DNA from: Parietichytrium sp. I65-24A
Lineage: Eukaryota; Sar; Bigyra; Thraustochytrida; Thraustochytriidae
DNA length: 64,000 nucleotides
Direction of reading: 5' to 3'
Assembly (NCBI GenBank): GCA_012862575.1
Contig: BLSF01000005.1
Coordinates: 372,001-436,000 of the forward strand
Every line of letters starts with the position of its first letter. Within the stretch, counting starts at the first letter, position 1. A program made the translations under genes and the position numbers. Below are positions 19,135 through 31,700 of the stretch, one piece after another. Under the pieces are notes generated by a model that saw only the letters and a list, made by a program, of their open reading frames with translations, searched no databases and was not told the origin of the DNA.

Positions 19135-21327
19135 GCCCCCCAGCGCCTACCCGCACCTATCCGCTGGCCCACCCCCGTCGTCCTCGCTCACTGCGCGCTC
19201 GCTCACAGCCTCCCAGCGCCGCTGTCCTCCGGCATTCAAGGGGTCCCCGTTGCCCTCCCTCCCTCCCTCTCTCTTTCTCTCTCTCTCTCTCTGCGCCACT
19301 GCACAGCCTGGTGCTCCACCGAGGTCCTCCTATCTCCTATCTCCTGTCTTGTCTATTGTCTATTGTCAATTGTGAATTGTGAATTGTCTTGTCTGTTGCG
19401 TGCCGTGGCTGCTGTCCTCAGTCCTCAGCACCGCCTTGCTTCTGTCTCTCTTTCGCTCTGCTCCGGGCTCTTCTTCCCTTCCCTCTCGCGAGGTTTATCT
19501 TTTACGTTCCCCCTTTTCCTCTTCTCCTCTTTTCCCTTTTCCTTCGCCCTCCTCCGCCACCTGTCGCTCCTCCGTTCGTTCGCGCTGCCCTCTCTCTGTT
19601 TCTTTCTCCCTTTCTGTCTCTCTCTCTCTCTCTGTGTGTGTCTCCTGGTCCCTCTTACGGACGCGGTAAGAGCGGTTATTGATTAGAGTAGTCCAATGGA
19701 GGGATAGAAGTGACTAGGCGGAGGGGTGAGCGTGCGCGTAGGAGGCGCGATAGGGCACTGGTTTTTCGTGAAAAAACATTGTTTGTTTGGCCATTTGGCG
19801 CGCTAGCGAGGGCGGCCCTACAGATTGCGGTAATAGGAATAGGCTCGTGCGGTGGATTGGATGACTGTTCGCGTTGGTTTTTAGCGGTAACAGAACATTC
19901 ATGAACACATAGCACCGGCTGATGTGCGCTAGAAGCCAACCAGTTCCGGTGCTAGGGCATCGGATAGATCACCGTATAATGCTCACTGGCTAGGTAGTAG
20001 CACTGTTGAGTGGGGGGCACAAGATGACACAAGTCCTCATGGCACAGGTCGTAAGACCTCAGCTGTAGGAAACGATAGGCGGAGAGGTAGAGTGGCTAGG
20101 GAAATTGTGGTGCATGCATATGCATGCATAGATCACCTCAGTGGAAGTGAAGACCGTTAGCGGACAGTCGTGCAGTGCCAGTGGCACAGTTGGCACAGTT
20201 GGCACAGTGATCAGAGGGTCAAGATCAAGATGGAGGGAGACTGTTCTGAATTCTGAAAAAAGGAGGCAAAACAGCCATCCAATCTGGCAGGTCACGAAAG
20301 GCCATCGGCAATCAATGCGACTCGAAGGATTGGGTGTGCTAGATTGCTGGTGGTGCTTGTGTGCTGGTGCGGAAGGTGAGGACCTGTTTATTCCGGTCCT
20401 GAAAGCTCAAGTTCCATAGTTCGGGAAGTTGGTGCATTTTTTTTTTAAATTTTATTATAATAAAAAAAAACACTGTAAATCAGAATCGGGTGAGTGTGCT
20501 GCTGTGTTCGAAACGAAGGACGGAGTTTGACAGTCACAAAGACATGAATGTGTGTTGCAAGGAATCCTCCCACTTCTTACGCCTTCTGCCATTAGCATCT
20601 AGCACGGATGTGATGGATGGACCGAGTCGGTGCGATTGAGGAAACCAAACCTGAGGAGTAGGGGAGTACCGTTAGTCGGAGTGTCTTGCCAAGTTCTGAA
20701 CGGGGGCCCATGAATCAACCCACACCATGGTCGTTTGGGCAGTCTGGCCATGACGAGCTCGTATTCGATATCACCTTTCGACGTTCTTGATCCAGCTAGA
20801 ACCTATGCTTATACCTCCTCAGGTTTATTTCTGTCGTTCTTTGTTTTTGTTTTTCTAAAACCCTCTATTATTAAGGCTCTCCGAGATTATAATTGGTTGA
20901 TGGGCAAGCGAGAAAGGAATCTGAGTTAACGAAAGCCAAATGAGCAGAATAGTAATCCCGTTTCGTCTGTTCGAGCATAAATGTCGCATACTGTGTTCTC
21001 CGTCCAGCCCTCGATTTATGATCGGCGAGCAGGAATGCCCGTGAGGTACCTCTCTAATGAACCGTCGCCACGCAAATTTCGAGGGAGGCAGTGTTTCTGA
21101 ATCTTCACTGCGAATAACCAATCGCCAAACCCTTCTTGACGTCAACATGTGTGAAGAAAGAAAATTCGCTTGGTTAGTATGTAACGACACAGGCAAGCCA
21201 GGCGACTTCCAAAATACTAACGGCGAATGAGGTGCACGGCGCAAAAACTGGACTAAAAAATACGATTTTTTTCTCTCTTTTATTATAGGAACACGCTAAA
21301 ATTCACATTCAAAGGCATGCAATGTAA
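19135..21327. other. Spacer with CT-rich tracts, no supported gene
   Basis: About 2.2 kb. It has a CCCT/CT tract at 19253-19293 (GA-rich in the sense of the channel gene, ~120 bp upstream of its start), another at 19612-19633, CTGAATTCTG at 20246-20255, and a very AT-rich run at 20436-20471. Frames are short and low-complexity. I see no gene. Confidence 0.5.
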
Positions 21328-22659
21328 TTATCTTGGCCGGGATTGGTAAGCCGGTGGCATTGCATCGAGAGGTGCTTGTTGCCGAGACTGCATCTCAACT
21401 TTTTGCTGATGTTTCTGAATTTTCTGCCCTAAGGCTTTTGCAAAGAATTGTTTGCGAGAGAGCTTGCGAACTTCCTTGAGGAACGTGGCCAAATCGATCA
21501 CGTCATTTGTGAGCGCCCGGTCAAGATAGAATAGGAGGTCTTCAATTGCACTGGTCTCCGAAACACAGTCAAACAACTGCCTCGAGGCAGAATCTGCCGG
21601 CACGATAGCTTCGTCTAAATTTATCTGTGCGAGAGCGGCCGACTCTTCCATCGACCCGTTGCCAGTATTCTGCTTGTCGTATTCCGCCAACCATGTTTCT
21701 AACTGAGTGGACTTTGTTTTCAGCTCCAATATTACATGTTCAAACTCGTCCTTTTGCTTTTTCAAACGATCAAGCCCCTCCTCAAGCGCTTTGTGTCCTT
21801 CTTCGAGCTTCTTTTGCGTTAATATTTCCCCGTTGAGCTCAGCTTTCATTTCCTCCCGAAATCGCTGAAACTCGCTTTGCAACTTGATCTCCACAGCTTG
21901 CTTTGCTGTTTTGAGATCTCGCTCTTTCCTGGCCGACGCTTGCGCCATTTCGTCTTCGCTGGTTCTGCGCACCGATGCTGAAGGAGGCAGCATTGGCGAA
22001 GGTGTAGAGGCGTTCCCGCCCAAGCTAGGGGACTGGGACGGGTATGGTGGGGGGGGCGGCGTTCCTCCCATCGGAGGATACGAACTCCGTTGACCAGGGT
22101 ACATACTACTTGACGAACCGCCGCCAGAGAACGAGCTGTAGGGTGGCGGCGGAGGCTGCGATGGCGGCGGTTGCAAAGGCCTACTGGAGTCCGCTGCCCG
22201 GGCGTGCACAGGAGGAAAGCTACTAAATACTGCCTTGCATGTGCTGATGAGACCATGCATATTCGACCGTGAGGGATTCCACTGGTTTAGATATGGCAAA
22301 TAAACTGTCCCGTCCGGCGACACGCTGTCATGATTGCGAGCCACCTGCATGGTGGACGTGGGTGTCACATAGACGAGCGGCGGGGATAGCGGATAGTTTT
22401 CAGACATCCAAAACGTCATTGGGATGTTATACTGCGTTCCGTTGTAAAATATTGGCACCGTTCCTTTCAGTAAAATCAGCGTTTTCGACGTTCCATCATT
22501 GCTATAATGCACGTCCACTTCCGCCCGTAGGGAGACCCATTGTGCCAAGACCTCATTTAGCTCCTTGGCAATTCTTGGTCTGAACTCGTGCTTGTAGGTA
22601 TCGCACCCCTGTAACAGATAGTCCACCGAGGTTATGCTCGTCCGCTGTCCCGGATACAT
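21328..22659 (-). CDS. TSG101: TSG101/Vps23, ESCRT-I subunit, 443 aa
   Basis: A single exon with the full TSG101 domain order. The UEV (inactive E2-like) domain spans residues ~5-150, with WMSENYPLSPPLVYVTPT and YLPYLNQW, the latter near the human YLPYLHEW. The E2 catalytic Cys is absent, as expected. A Pro/Ser/Gly-rich linker covers ~155-230, a coiled coil ~240-325, and the C-terminal steadiness box ~345-420 (ASRQLFDCVSETSAIEDLLF...KQFFAKALGQK). The protein binds ubiquitinated cargo and late-domain-type motifs and nucleates ESCRT-I at endosomes for multivesicular body sorting. Size is close to the usual ~390-440 residues. The opening MYPGQR hexamer recurs at 186-191 in the linker. The start is the first ATG of the frame and lies immediately before the UEV. 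Confidence 0.95.
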   Translation of the reverse strand: MYPGQRTSITSVDYLLQGCDTYKHEFRPRIAKELNEVLAQWVSLRAEVDVHYSNDGTSKTLILLKGTVPIFYNGTQYNIPMTFWMSENYPLSPPLVYVTPTSTMQVARNHDSVSPDGTVYLPYLNQWNPSRSNMHGLISTCKAVFSSFPPVHARAADSSRPLQPPPSQPPPPPYSSFSGGGSSSSMYPGQRSSYPPMGGTPPPPPYPSQSPSLGGNASTPSPMLPPSASVRRTSEDEMAQASARKERDLKTAKQAVEIKLQSEFQRFREEMKAELNGEILTQKKLEEGHKALEEGLDRLKKQKDEFEHVILELKTKSTQLETWLAEYDKQNTGNGSMEESAALAQINLDEAIVPADSASRQLFDCVSETSAIEDLLFYLDRALTNDVIDLATFLKEVRKLSRKQFFAKALGQKIQKHQQKVEMQSRQQAPLDAMPPAYQSRPR

Positions 22660-23461
22660 TTTCCGTCGTGTCTAAACCACCCCCTCGTCAGCCACTCTCT
22701 CCGCCCCAAGAGGCCTCCTTCCGACCGTGCCAGCGAGCCTTCTCTGCTAGGTCTCGGAGAACGAGCCCGGATGCCACTCTGATTCCGCTTCGTCTGGTGT
22801 TCTCTCGACGGATCACTCCTCCTTCTCCGCTGCCCGACCCCTCTCTATCCTACTATCTCACAATCTCACAATCCCACTGCCCTACTGCCCGACTGCCCCG
22901 CTCTGGCGCAAAGGTCAACGAGTCCACGGGTCCACGGGTCCACGTTGGAAAAGTTACTCGAGTCCTCAGTACCTGGTACCTGATCTGTCTGTCCCTCTGC
23001 GCGTCCCGGAACAATCAATCTTTCCCACGTTCTTCTTCATTCACTCTATTGACTCTATTCAGAAAACTGAAAACTCTCACAAACAACAAGTCAATCCATG
23101 ATGGTCGAATTTACTCCGATTTTTCCAGAGAGTTTCGCCTCATTTTTCTTATTCTTTTCCACCGATTTATCTTTACTCTACTAAATTAGATTGCTAGAGT
23201 AGATGGTAGCCGTCGTGAGAGGCACAGTCACAGTACTCACGCTCGATCCTAAGTTTTCTGTTAGCCATGGACTGGTGCAATGGATTTGATGAGCTTTGGA
23301 TTGCTTTGGTTGATGCTGAGTGTGCATTTGAGAGATGAAACAAGCAAGTGGAGAGACAAGGTCATCGATTCTTAAATTATTGATGAGCAAGAATGCGCCA
23401 ATCTTCTTCTTCGAGAAACGCTGAAAGTTCTACAACCTCCAGTGTTTTCTGAACACTTCGG
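22660..23461. other. Spacer, no supported gene
   Basis: About 800 bp upstream of TSG101 and downstream of MIOS (both minus strand). It holds TCCACGGG tandems near 22923-22942 and an AT-rich part near 23040-23180. No gene is evident. Confidence 0.5.
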
Positions 23462-26400
23462 TCAGCCAAGGGTGGTGCAAGGGCAAGTGCAGTCTGACAC
23501 CGGGCAGTGGCTATGCGATGAGAACCATTCCATCAAACAAGCAGAGTGCCCTCCGTGGCGACACCGCAGGCACCAAGAGAACCACCGTCCGAAAGGCTGC
23601 GCCGTGCTATCCGGGAGTCCCACGAGAGAAGGAGGGTCTCCACCTTGCCTATTTTCTTGATGTTTTCTATGGCTGCTGGCATGCTCTGATCCGCCAGGCT
23701 TCCAGTGCTCAGTGTCGGTATTAATCATCCGAGTGATTCGGTCTCTATCTCGCTGAGACAGCCCTGCCATTTGGGCATACGGGTTGATGCAGTTCATAGG
23801 CAGCACACAGACAGCGCAGGAGGACAATCGCTTTTTGCATCTAGGGCAGCAGGGGAGGGTCAGCTTGCGACGATTTATCTTCCCCATAGACCCCATGACC
23901 TGCGTGTCCCCGAGTAACGTGGATAAGAGCAGCGATTCCTTGCAATGTGTACACACGACATACAGCTGAGGATTATCAGCTAATCGGCCAGTCAGATCTT
24001 CCAGTTCTGCTGCACGAGTGCCGCCCTGTGCGGCGGCGCCTTTGCCAGAAGTTCCGTTCCCCGCTCCGCTGTCCCTTTCAGTCGCTGCTGGCTGCGAAGA
24101 GACTTGTTTTGAGCCTTCTCTTGCGCGCTGAAGTCCAGCGTAGTCAACGTCGAAGCGAGCTCGCTCCTGCCACAGCTGCCAGTTATTTAGTAGCTCGCGG
24201 TACTGAGCAATCCATCTCTGCTGCTTCAGACCATCTGCCGGAGGCAGAGCTTGTAGGATGCTGTGACACGAAGCTAAGGCAGCTGTTTGAACATCTCCGG
24301 TGTGGTCGACATAAGTCTGTAGGATTCGAAACCCATGCTCACCTAGTCCTGTCAGAATGATCCCGTCGAGGTGGCCGTCTTGGGTAGCATTCTCGCAGCA
24401 TCGAAGCAAGAAGCTGAAGAGCTGGTCATCAGGGAGAAACCTGCACGCAAATGCTATCCTATCAACAAGGGCGATCGCTGGCTCATCCGTCACGCAAGAG
24501 TAGTCCACCGTCATGTCCGCTCTTCCCTCGACTTCGAGGTCGGTTTCCTCATCCGATCCAATCTTTATTTGTGAGTGATTTCCTCCTAGACCTTGCGTCA
24601 AATCATTGGTTCCCTTCCGCTGGCCAAGCATGACGTCCTTGAGGGCCGCACTAGCGCTTTGACCAGGGGATCCATCCTTCCCGTCCAGTGAGCCAGACTT
24701 TTCGATCTCGCGAACGACCTTCATGCCATCCTCAGGCGAGGAGGTAGATGCATGGAGCTGGCCGGTGGTTGAATGCTTTCCTCGGAGCTGTCTGCGGACA
24801 AAATTTTTCATCAAAAACGCAAGCGCTGCTCGAAGCACAGGGAAATCTTTTAGGCGCTTCAAAAGGGAGCGGCATGTGGAATACCACAGCATACTGCCGT
24901 CGCTTGATGTAGCCGAGTCTGGGAACCCAGCCATGGCCATGGCCACAAGTTGAAGCAGGTCAGCTACAGACTCGTCGTCTGGAATCCTTCCCGCCCTCGA
25001 GGAGTGGTGCGGGCTCGACTTGGAGTTGGCAGAAACATACCGGCTTAGCTTAGTGTTGATTTGCTTGTATAGGCGTTTTTGTGAAGGCTTCAGGTGCGCA
25101 CCATGAGCGACTTGATCCCGCTTGGCTATCGACTGCCGATGCTGTTTCCGGATACGATCCGCTGCTTCCTGAAGAATTCGAACGGCGCTTTGGAGATCGC
25201 AGTAAAAGACAGCCAGAGAGGCCATTCGCTGATAGTCCCAATCGTCTCCCGAACTTGTCGAACTAAAGAAATTGGCATCAGTAGCTTGTCTTCGGAAAGA
25301 GTCAGAGGCTGTCATATCCCCGCTCGCAAGAAGCTGTTTTTGTTGTTTCTGTTGCAGAAGATACGCCTGCCTCTCCGCAGAATCTTGAGCGGAGGCCCGA
25401 TTGTCTCCTCCGCCGGCGCCGTCAATCTGATCACCGCCAGGGCCGGCCCCGGGCGAACTCCCCGCATTTCCCGCAGCCTGCCCTGTAGATATGTCCTCAA
25501 AGTCTACCCAACCGCAGAGCGCGAGAGCAAACGTTCTTTGCCGACTTCGGTACAGTTCGAACCTTGGGCGTAGGGTTTCGTCAAGACGCACTTCGTCCTG
25601 TGCCGAGCTTCGCCGAGACAAGATCGAGAGGAGGCCAGCATCAGCTAGACCTTTGGAAACTTGGGCGTCAAGTAACTGCGTCGCCCGGTTAATCCAGCGC
25701 CACATGTCGCGTAGCCGTATGAGACTGGATAGATCTGCGTGCAAATCGCTTGAGTCCACCATGTTGGAGATGTTAAGGATTTGCTCCGGACTCAAATCTT
25801 CGATAAGCGCAGTGAAGTCAGACAACTTTTTAACTTTGTCGTTCTCAAGAGCAAAATTCGCAATTTTGATGGCTGTTGAGAGCAGGTCGATGTTCTGTTT
25901 CGCATTCATCGCGTAGCCCATCTTTGTCCGAGTAGAGAGTACGGCGGAAGGGTCGAGATCGTTGAAGTCAAATTTGAACAATCCTTTGTTCAGCCCGAAG
26001 CAGATCTCCGAGCGAGGGGACAGGGATAGTGGCAGCGGATCTTGCAAAGAGACATCATCGAGGATACCTGTCCATGACGCAAACAGAACACGGTTCGATC
26101 CTTGAATAAATAGAGAAGGGTCGCTGTTGAAATCGAAGTGGTTCAGGTCTCCGCGATTATTTTTAGCGAGCAGAGCGGCGTGAGTGGGGATCCAGCAAAA
26201 GCTGGCCGGGGTCCTTGATGTGTACCGCCGCATATCACACTTTGTGAGAACCACCGTGGCTCGACCCAGAGTACCTGTGTCTTCGGCATCGGTAGGAACC
26301 GGCGAATCGGGAACGTTTTGACCAGGCGCAGTATCATCCAATGATCCTTGACCGGGCATGGCACTCTGGCCCGCACTTCCAGTGCCTATGGCTTCATCTC

Positions 26401-27532
26401 CGGCATTCGATGCGGACCCGTCGCCAGTAGTGGACGACGTATCGAAATTTGCATCAGCAGCAAACCAGTCTGTGCTTGTTCTTCGCACATCCCAGATACT
26501 GATGCAGCGCTCATCCATCGTAATACCTGCGAGTATCCCTGGTCGCACAGGTGACCACGAGATTTCAGTAATATTTTTCGAAGAGCAAGAAATGGCTGCA
26601 ATGGCATTACTAAGTTTGCGAATGTCCCAAATCTTGATTTGCCCTTCTTCTGAGAACGTGGCAAGACATTCCGGCCTGCTGGGATCAAAGCACACCCCGC
26701 GGACAGATTTTGAGTGTGCCACCACTGAGAGCGGAGCTGTGCGGCTTGGCCCGCTTCGAACATCGTACACTCTCAGCCATTTGAAGCTCGTTCCAGCCGC
26801 GATACACATGGGTTGTTCGGGCACCCAAGAGATCGCGACCGTACCCTCCGACATTGCAGTCTCGAAGAAAGTCTTCTTGGACGCTGATGCCTGAGGGTAT
26901 CGGCTGTACTGCTGCACGGTAGAGAGACCACTTGCTCGCTTCACCTCCGAGGAGCTATCCTGGAAAGAATTTGCATGGAGCTCCGGCATACTTTGGCCCA
27001 CGTCCCACACCAATATGCTGTTGTCGTTTCGGAGTTTGTCCAGTCCGCAAACGAGCAGATTTGGGCTGCTCGGATTCCAAGAGACTGCATTGCACTGCCG
27101 GCCATAAGACGGGGCAAACGCCTGTACTACCCCGGAGGAGTCCAAATGCTTGTTGTCCTGGAAGCTCACGAGCTGAATCGAACCAGAAATGTCACCAGAC
27201 GCAATGAGTTTGCGGTCCGCCGAGCCGGGGAACCAGTCGATGCATCTTATCACACGTTTCATCGATCTCACCATGACAAGATTGTTCCGCAACCGGGTTC
27301 GCTCGTCCCCGCCGCCGACGTCCGTGGACTCGAACCCATCTGTCGGGCTATCATGGGTGGACTCCAGTAGTTTGATGTCTGTTGAGAAAGCCACAACAAA
27401 CTCATTCTGCCCATGCGGTGACCATTGTACCACGGGTCTCGAGCGTTTCATCATTCCCGCTTGCTGCTTCTTTCCTTCTTTCCAAGCGTAGTTACTATCA
27501 ACACAGCCCGGGCCAAACTCCGCCACACGCAA
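23462..27532 (-). CDS. MIOS: MIOS/Sea4, GATOR2 subunit, 1356 aa
   Basis: A single exon. The N-terminal ~460 residues contain WD40 repeats (for example VIRCIDWFPGSADRKLIASG, GVCFDPSRPECLATFSEEGQ and DERCISIWDVRR). A helical solenoid follows, with long Ser/Gly/Gln-rich inserts. The last ~170 residues hold the diagnostic zinc-binding region: CTHCKESLL, CCPRCKKRL, CAVC, WCLRCRHGGHSACLMEWF and CPVSDCTC, which matches MIOS/Sea4 very closely. MIOS is part of the GATOR2 complex, which acts through GATOR1 on Rag GTPases and TORC1 at the lysosome or vacuole. At 1356 residues it is longer than the human protein (875), mostly because of low-complexity inserts. The start is the first ATG. An alternative at residue 27 or 28 (MMKRSRPVVQWSP), just before the first WD40 blade, is about equally plausible. 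Confidence 0.93.
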   Translation of the reverse strand: MRVAEFGPGCVDSNYAWKEGKKQQAGMMKRSRPVVQWSPHGQNEFVVAFSTDIKLLESTHDSPTDGFESTDVGGGDERTRLRNNLVMVRSMKRVIRCIDWFPGSADRKLIASGDISGSIQLVSFQDNKHLDSSGVVQAFAPSYGRQCNAVSWNPSSPNLLVCGLDKLRNDNSILVWDVGQSMPELHANSFQDSSSEVKRASGLSTVQQYSRYPQASASKKTFFETAMSEGTVAISWVPEQPMCIAAGTSFKWLRVYDVRSGPSRTAPLSVVAHSKSVRGVCFDPSRPECLATFSEEGQIKIWDIRKLSNAIAAISCSSKNITEISWSPVRPGILAGITMDERCISIWDVRRTSTDWFAADANFDTSSTTGDGSASNAGDEAIGTGSAGQSAMPGQGSLDDTAPGQNVPDSPVPTDAEDTGTLGRATVVLTKCDMRRYTSRTPASFCWIPTHAALLAKNNRGDLNHFDFNSDPSLFIQGSNRVLFASWTGILDDVSLQDPLPLSLSPRSEICFGLNKGLFKFDFNDLDPSAVLSTRTKMGYAMNAKQNIDLLSTAIKIANFALENDKVKKLSDFTALIEDLSPEQILNISNMVDSSDLHADLSSLIRLRDMWRWINRATQLLDAQVSKGLADAGLLSILSRRSSAQDEVRLDETLRPRFELYRSRQRTFALALCGWVDFEDISTGQAAGNAGSSPGAGPGGDQIDGAGGGDNRASAQDSAERQAYLLQQKQQKQLLASGDMTASDSFRRQATDANFFSSTSSGDDWDYQRMASLAVFYCDLQSAVRILQEAADRIRKQHRQSIAKRDQVAHGAHLKPSQKRLYKQINTKLSRYVSANSKSSPHHSSRAGRIPDDESVADLLQLVAMAMAGFPDSATSSDGSMLWYSTCRSLLKRLKDFPVLRAALAFLMKNFVRRQLRGKHSTTGQLHASTSSPEDGMKVVREIEKSGSLDGKDGSPGQSASAALKDVMLGQRKGTNDLTQGLGGNHSQIKIGSDEETDLEVEGRADMTVDYSCVTDEPAIALVDRIAFACRFLPDDQLFSFLLRCCENATQDGHLDGIILTGLGEHGFRILQTYVDHTGDVQTAALASCHSILQALPPADGLKQQRWIAQYRELLNNWQLWQERARFDVDYAGLQRAREGSKQVSSQPAATERDSGAGNGTSGKGAAAQGGTRAAELEDLTGRLADNPQLYVVCTHCKESLLLSTLLGDTQVMGSMGKINRRKLTLPCCPRCKKRLSSCAVCVLPMNCINPYAQMAGLSQRDRDRITRMINTDTEHWKPGGSEHASSHRKHQENRQGGDPPSLVGLPDSTAQPFGRWFSWCLRCRHGGHSACLMEWFSSHSHCPVSDCTCPCTTLG

Positions 27533-28774
27533 GACACGTCAAGCTGGCCGGCTTGCGAGCCACTTTCCTTTAAGGTTAGACTGTGAATTCTAGACTTTCA
27601 AATGAAGATACTGAACTTCAAACCCAGGAATCTGAGCCTAACGCGCCTCGCTTCACCTCCGGCCGTGCGCATGCTCCTCCAAGGCACCAACTTTCGTATC
27701 AAGATCGACCCGCCTGACGCCGGTTTCTATTCAATGCTCTTCTTCACCTTTTCTTTGCACCCTCGGTCGCTTTAAGCACTCCGACAACTCCGACTGCTCT
27801 CACAGCACTTGGGCCCCACCGACCTTCGTGTCTGTGCTCTCTCTCTCTCTCTCTCTCTCTCTCACAGCCCATCTGTTCACTCCTCAATCTTTGTTTTACA
27901 GAATTCAGTTAGTTAGTAACTGATTAACAGTGAAGCGAAGTGCTATACGAAGTGCTCTTATCCAGACTTGCTAAGGAGACGCCATCCGACTTCTACCATC
28001 TACTTCAAATCACTGTTAAGGGCAAGGGTACCGCCATAGTTAATGCTAAGAATAAGAGTTCTATCCACTGCGTATCAGAGTACGTCCTCGTATCCAAACA
28101 GGGTGTACTCTAACACTGTACAAGATCCTATGGCAACGGTAAGAGCAGTAAGGGTGTGAAAGATACTTATCTGGTGTGGGTTCTACTGTTGTGATAGCCA
28201 ATTCTTACGCGATAGCTGAAATTTTTATTTGGGTTCTAAGAGACGAGCGAAAATGAGGGCGAAAAGTGTTGGAAAAAAGCGAAGCAAAATTCCTGGAAAA
28301 GAAGACCTGCTCCTACTCGTTCTGCTAGCCGATCCTACGGAAACCGGAAACCGGCAAGCAAGGAGGGAAGCATGGAAGGAAGGAAGGGTAAGGAGGAGAG
28401 AAGGAAAGAAGGAAAGAAGCGCACCACCCGCAGCGTGCGCGCATTAGCGGACCGCGTGCGCGAGGACCCCTGGCAGCCGTTGCGTTACCTGTCCTGCGGG
28501 GACTACGGGCCACTCGATTGACGGCGGGAGGGACGTCCGTGCGCTGATTTCGAACGGCGCATCACGACTCGGCGAGGTTGACTGCCGCTAACCGTCAAAA
28601 GTCCGGGAAAAGGAAAATCGACGCAGGTCGCTGCGAAAAGGAGTGGAGATTAGAGGAGCGTTTGGCGGGCGAACAAGTGGCAGAATGGAGCTGCAAAGAG
28701 GAGGTAAGCGTTGCGTGAAATATGGGAGGACACACTGGGTCGCCTTTTGAGGGAATGGTTCCGGTGGTCTTGGT
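27533..28774. other. Divergent promoter region, no supported gene
   Basis: About 1.24 kb between head-to-head genes. It contains a (CT)n tract at 27837-27863, CAGAATTCAG (reverse of CTGAATTCTG) at 27899-27908, and a GGAAGGAAGG/GAAAGAAGG purine tract at 28361-28420, GA-rich in the sense of the downstream plus-strand gene. No gene is seen. Confidence 0.5.
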
Positions 28775-31700
28775 TTGACTTGGTGGTCTTGGTGGGCTGC
28801 CCACAGTGTCATGTTCCAGTGTCATGTTCTGACGTTAAGGTGTTGTGAATTTATGTGGGTTTTGTGGAGAGTAGGGCCCGGAGCGGCTCTGGTAGCGCAG
28901 TGCGCTGCTTCACTAGGTGTGGAGCGGGATGATGTGGTCGGGTTTGAGTGGAATGGAGTCACGTTCCCAGTCGGTCTGGTGGTGAGGGCTGGCGCGCAAC
29001 TGTTCCAGGGAGGAAATGCCAAAGTACTGCTGAAAAAGCGCGCTCGGGAGGCGATCACTAAGGTACGGTCGTTTGATCTCGACGCCGAGCCCGAACGACG
29101 CCGCAGTGTAAAGTTTTACTTGGTCGGGAATCAGACTATCCTCATCACGAAGAAGGATCTCGGCGGCATTTTTCTTCTTATGCAGCTTTTTTCTACATTG
29201 GGGCTGACTCCTGCGGCTTTGATCAGGGCCATTGCCGGAGTCAAAGACGGAGAGGCAATTCACGAGGAAGACTTTCTCTCGGTAGTGGACACTAAGTTCT
29301 GCCTGCAAAAATTCGCCACGCCAAAACAGCAAGAGCTTCTCCGCGACCTCTTTGTCCGAATCTTTTTTTCGTTTGACCGTGCTGGATGCAATACCGTCAA
29401 CTGGAAAGATCTTACTGGCGGACTCCTAATGCTTTCTGCGTGCGGTGTGAAAGAGAAATTGCGTGCCATGTTTCATCTCTTCGACGCTAACAGAGATGGG
29501 TATCTCTCGATTCGACAGCTGATGAGGTTTTTTGGAAGTCAGCTTACCATGGCCCTTGCGCTGAATAAGGGTATGTCGATGTTGCCGTCGCGATATGTGT
29601 ACAGCCTAATAGAGGAGACCACGGAGGCGCTTACCAAAAGCGCTGCTGAAGAAGGTTCACGTAACGGGACGCGCATCAATGCGGATGAGTTTATGCAGTG
29701 GTATGATGGCCACGGTCACATCATGATGCCATGGGCCGAAGTTCTCTGCGTACGTGAAAGCGTGGAAGGGCTTTTGAGTTGGATGCAAAACCCCAGCGCG
29801 GAGAACTCCAGTCGGATCGAGCACCTACTCATGGACACATTGGACAACCGCTCAAGTTCATTGCCAGCCTCTCCGCGGGGAAGAGTTGGCAGCGATTTTG
29901 AAGAAGAAGAAGAAGACGACGAAGCCACGGATGATGAGCTGGAAGCGACATCTTTGAAAGGCGATACGGCTAGAGCAAGCGCAAAGGTGGCGAGTGGATC
30001 TCCCGGAGACTCAGAAGATGATGCTCCACTCTTTTGCTTCCAGCTCGCAAACGGGAAGCAGTTTATACTTCGCACAATTGACGCAGAGCTCATCGACCTG
30101 GTGGTGTCCATAACGCGTCTTTGCGAGATGGAGACGGAAACTGTGCACACATACTTTCTCGAACGCTTGGCAAAGGAAGGCCAGGGCGTTGAAATGTCCA
30201 AGGAATTTTTCGATAAATGCCTCCGTGGACTTATCCCTGCCAGCCGCTTAGGGAAAGCGGAGCAGCGGTATCTCTCATACACGTTTTCCACGTTCTTTTA
30301 CGCTTTTGACAGAGAGAAGAGGAGTCGCGTCGCAGTGGATGAGTTTTTGAGCGGATTCAGTCTGTTGACCAAAGGAACAAAATCATCAAAGTTGTTGCTT
30401 GCATGGAGTCTCTTTGACGTGGACCAGAAGGGCGTCTTGAGCGGGATCTCTTTGGTAAGATATGTGCGGTCCTTTCTGACAACCCTTTTTGCGCTCCAGA
30501 AAGACGCAGCAAAGCTCAGCGCTGTAGAGACATACTCAGTAATAGACGCAACCTCCGTGGAAATCGCTCGCGAGATCATCGAGTCGACAGGCAGCTCGGA
30601 GCAAATCTCTTTTGAGGACTTTGGGAATTGGTATAATCAAGTCGGCCAGGAGAAGGCTTCTTGGTTGGAGCTTCTGGATTTGTCAAAGTGGGCGACGCAC
30701 ACGGCTACAGATGAGGCACCGTGGAGTGAGCCAAGGAGAGCAGATGAAGAGGCCGAAGACGAAGATGAAGCGCAAGATGACTTTGATGAAGATGCCGGAG
30801 ATGGGTATGGGCCGGAGGAGGTGGTGTTCCAGATCCCGCTTGGCACAGACGAAGGCGACGACGTCCTTGTTTTCAAAGGCGAGGACGTTTCGTACCTGGA
30901 GGAGTTGCTTGGACTCAGCGACCTTGCACAGCTCGAGCCAGACGAAATTCATGCCGCGCTTTTGCGAGACTCGGCATCGGACATCATGATAAGTCTCTCA
31001 TCATTCACAAACTGTTTGAGGAGCCTTCTTGGATTCGACGAGCTTGATGACGAGGATTGGGAGCCTCTTGAGGCGGCTCTAAGCCTATTTTTCGCGCTCT
31101 ACGACCAGAAAGGCTCAGCTCGCGCCGCGACGGACGAGCTCGCTTGCGGTATGAGCTTTCTTGCTGGCGGAAAGAAGAGCGACAAACTAGCGCTTGGTTT
31201 CGGCCTCATTGACCGGGATAGAGATGGGAAGCTCACTGAACCTGAATTGGAGCGATTTCTACGGGCACTTTTGCTTGGTCTTTACGGCTTTACCGACCTC
31301 GTGAAGCGAATGAAGAAAGAAGAAATTTGGGCTGTGGTTCAGTTTGCAGCCAAAAAAGCTGCGAGCATGATCATCGACGGTGTTTCGCTCTCCTCTTCCA
31401 GTCCGCGAGTAGTCGCCGAGTCTTCAAACCGAATCGTGTCCTTTGACGACTTTGCAGAGTGGTATGTCGATGGAGGGTTTGAAATTATCCCATGGATCGA
31501 GCTTTATGATCTACAGAAATGGCCGCTACAGCTTGCCGGTTTGGACGACAGCGATCTGAACGCTGATGATGACGACGACGAAGACGCGAGAGCTTCAAAC
31601 CCAGGAAGGATCTTGCCCTCTTCGCCAACCGACGAGGATCCCGAGAGCCAGACTGCATCTTCTCTACAGCCTAGTGCAGTCGCCGCGGAGTATCGTGGCA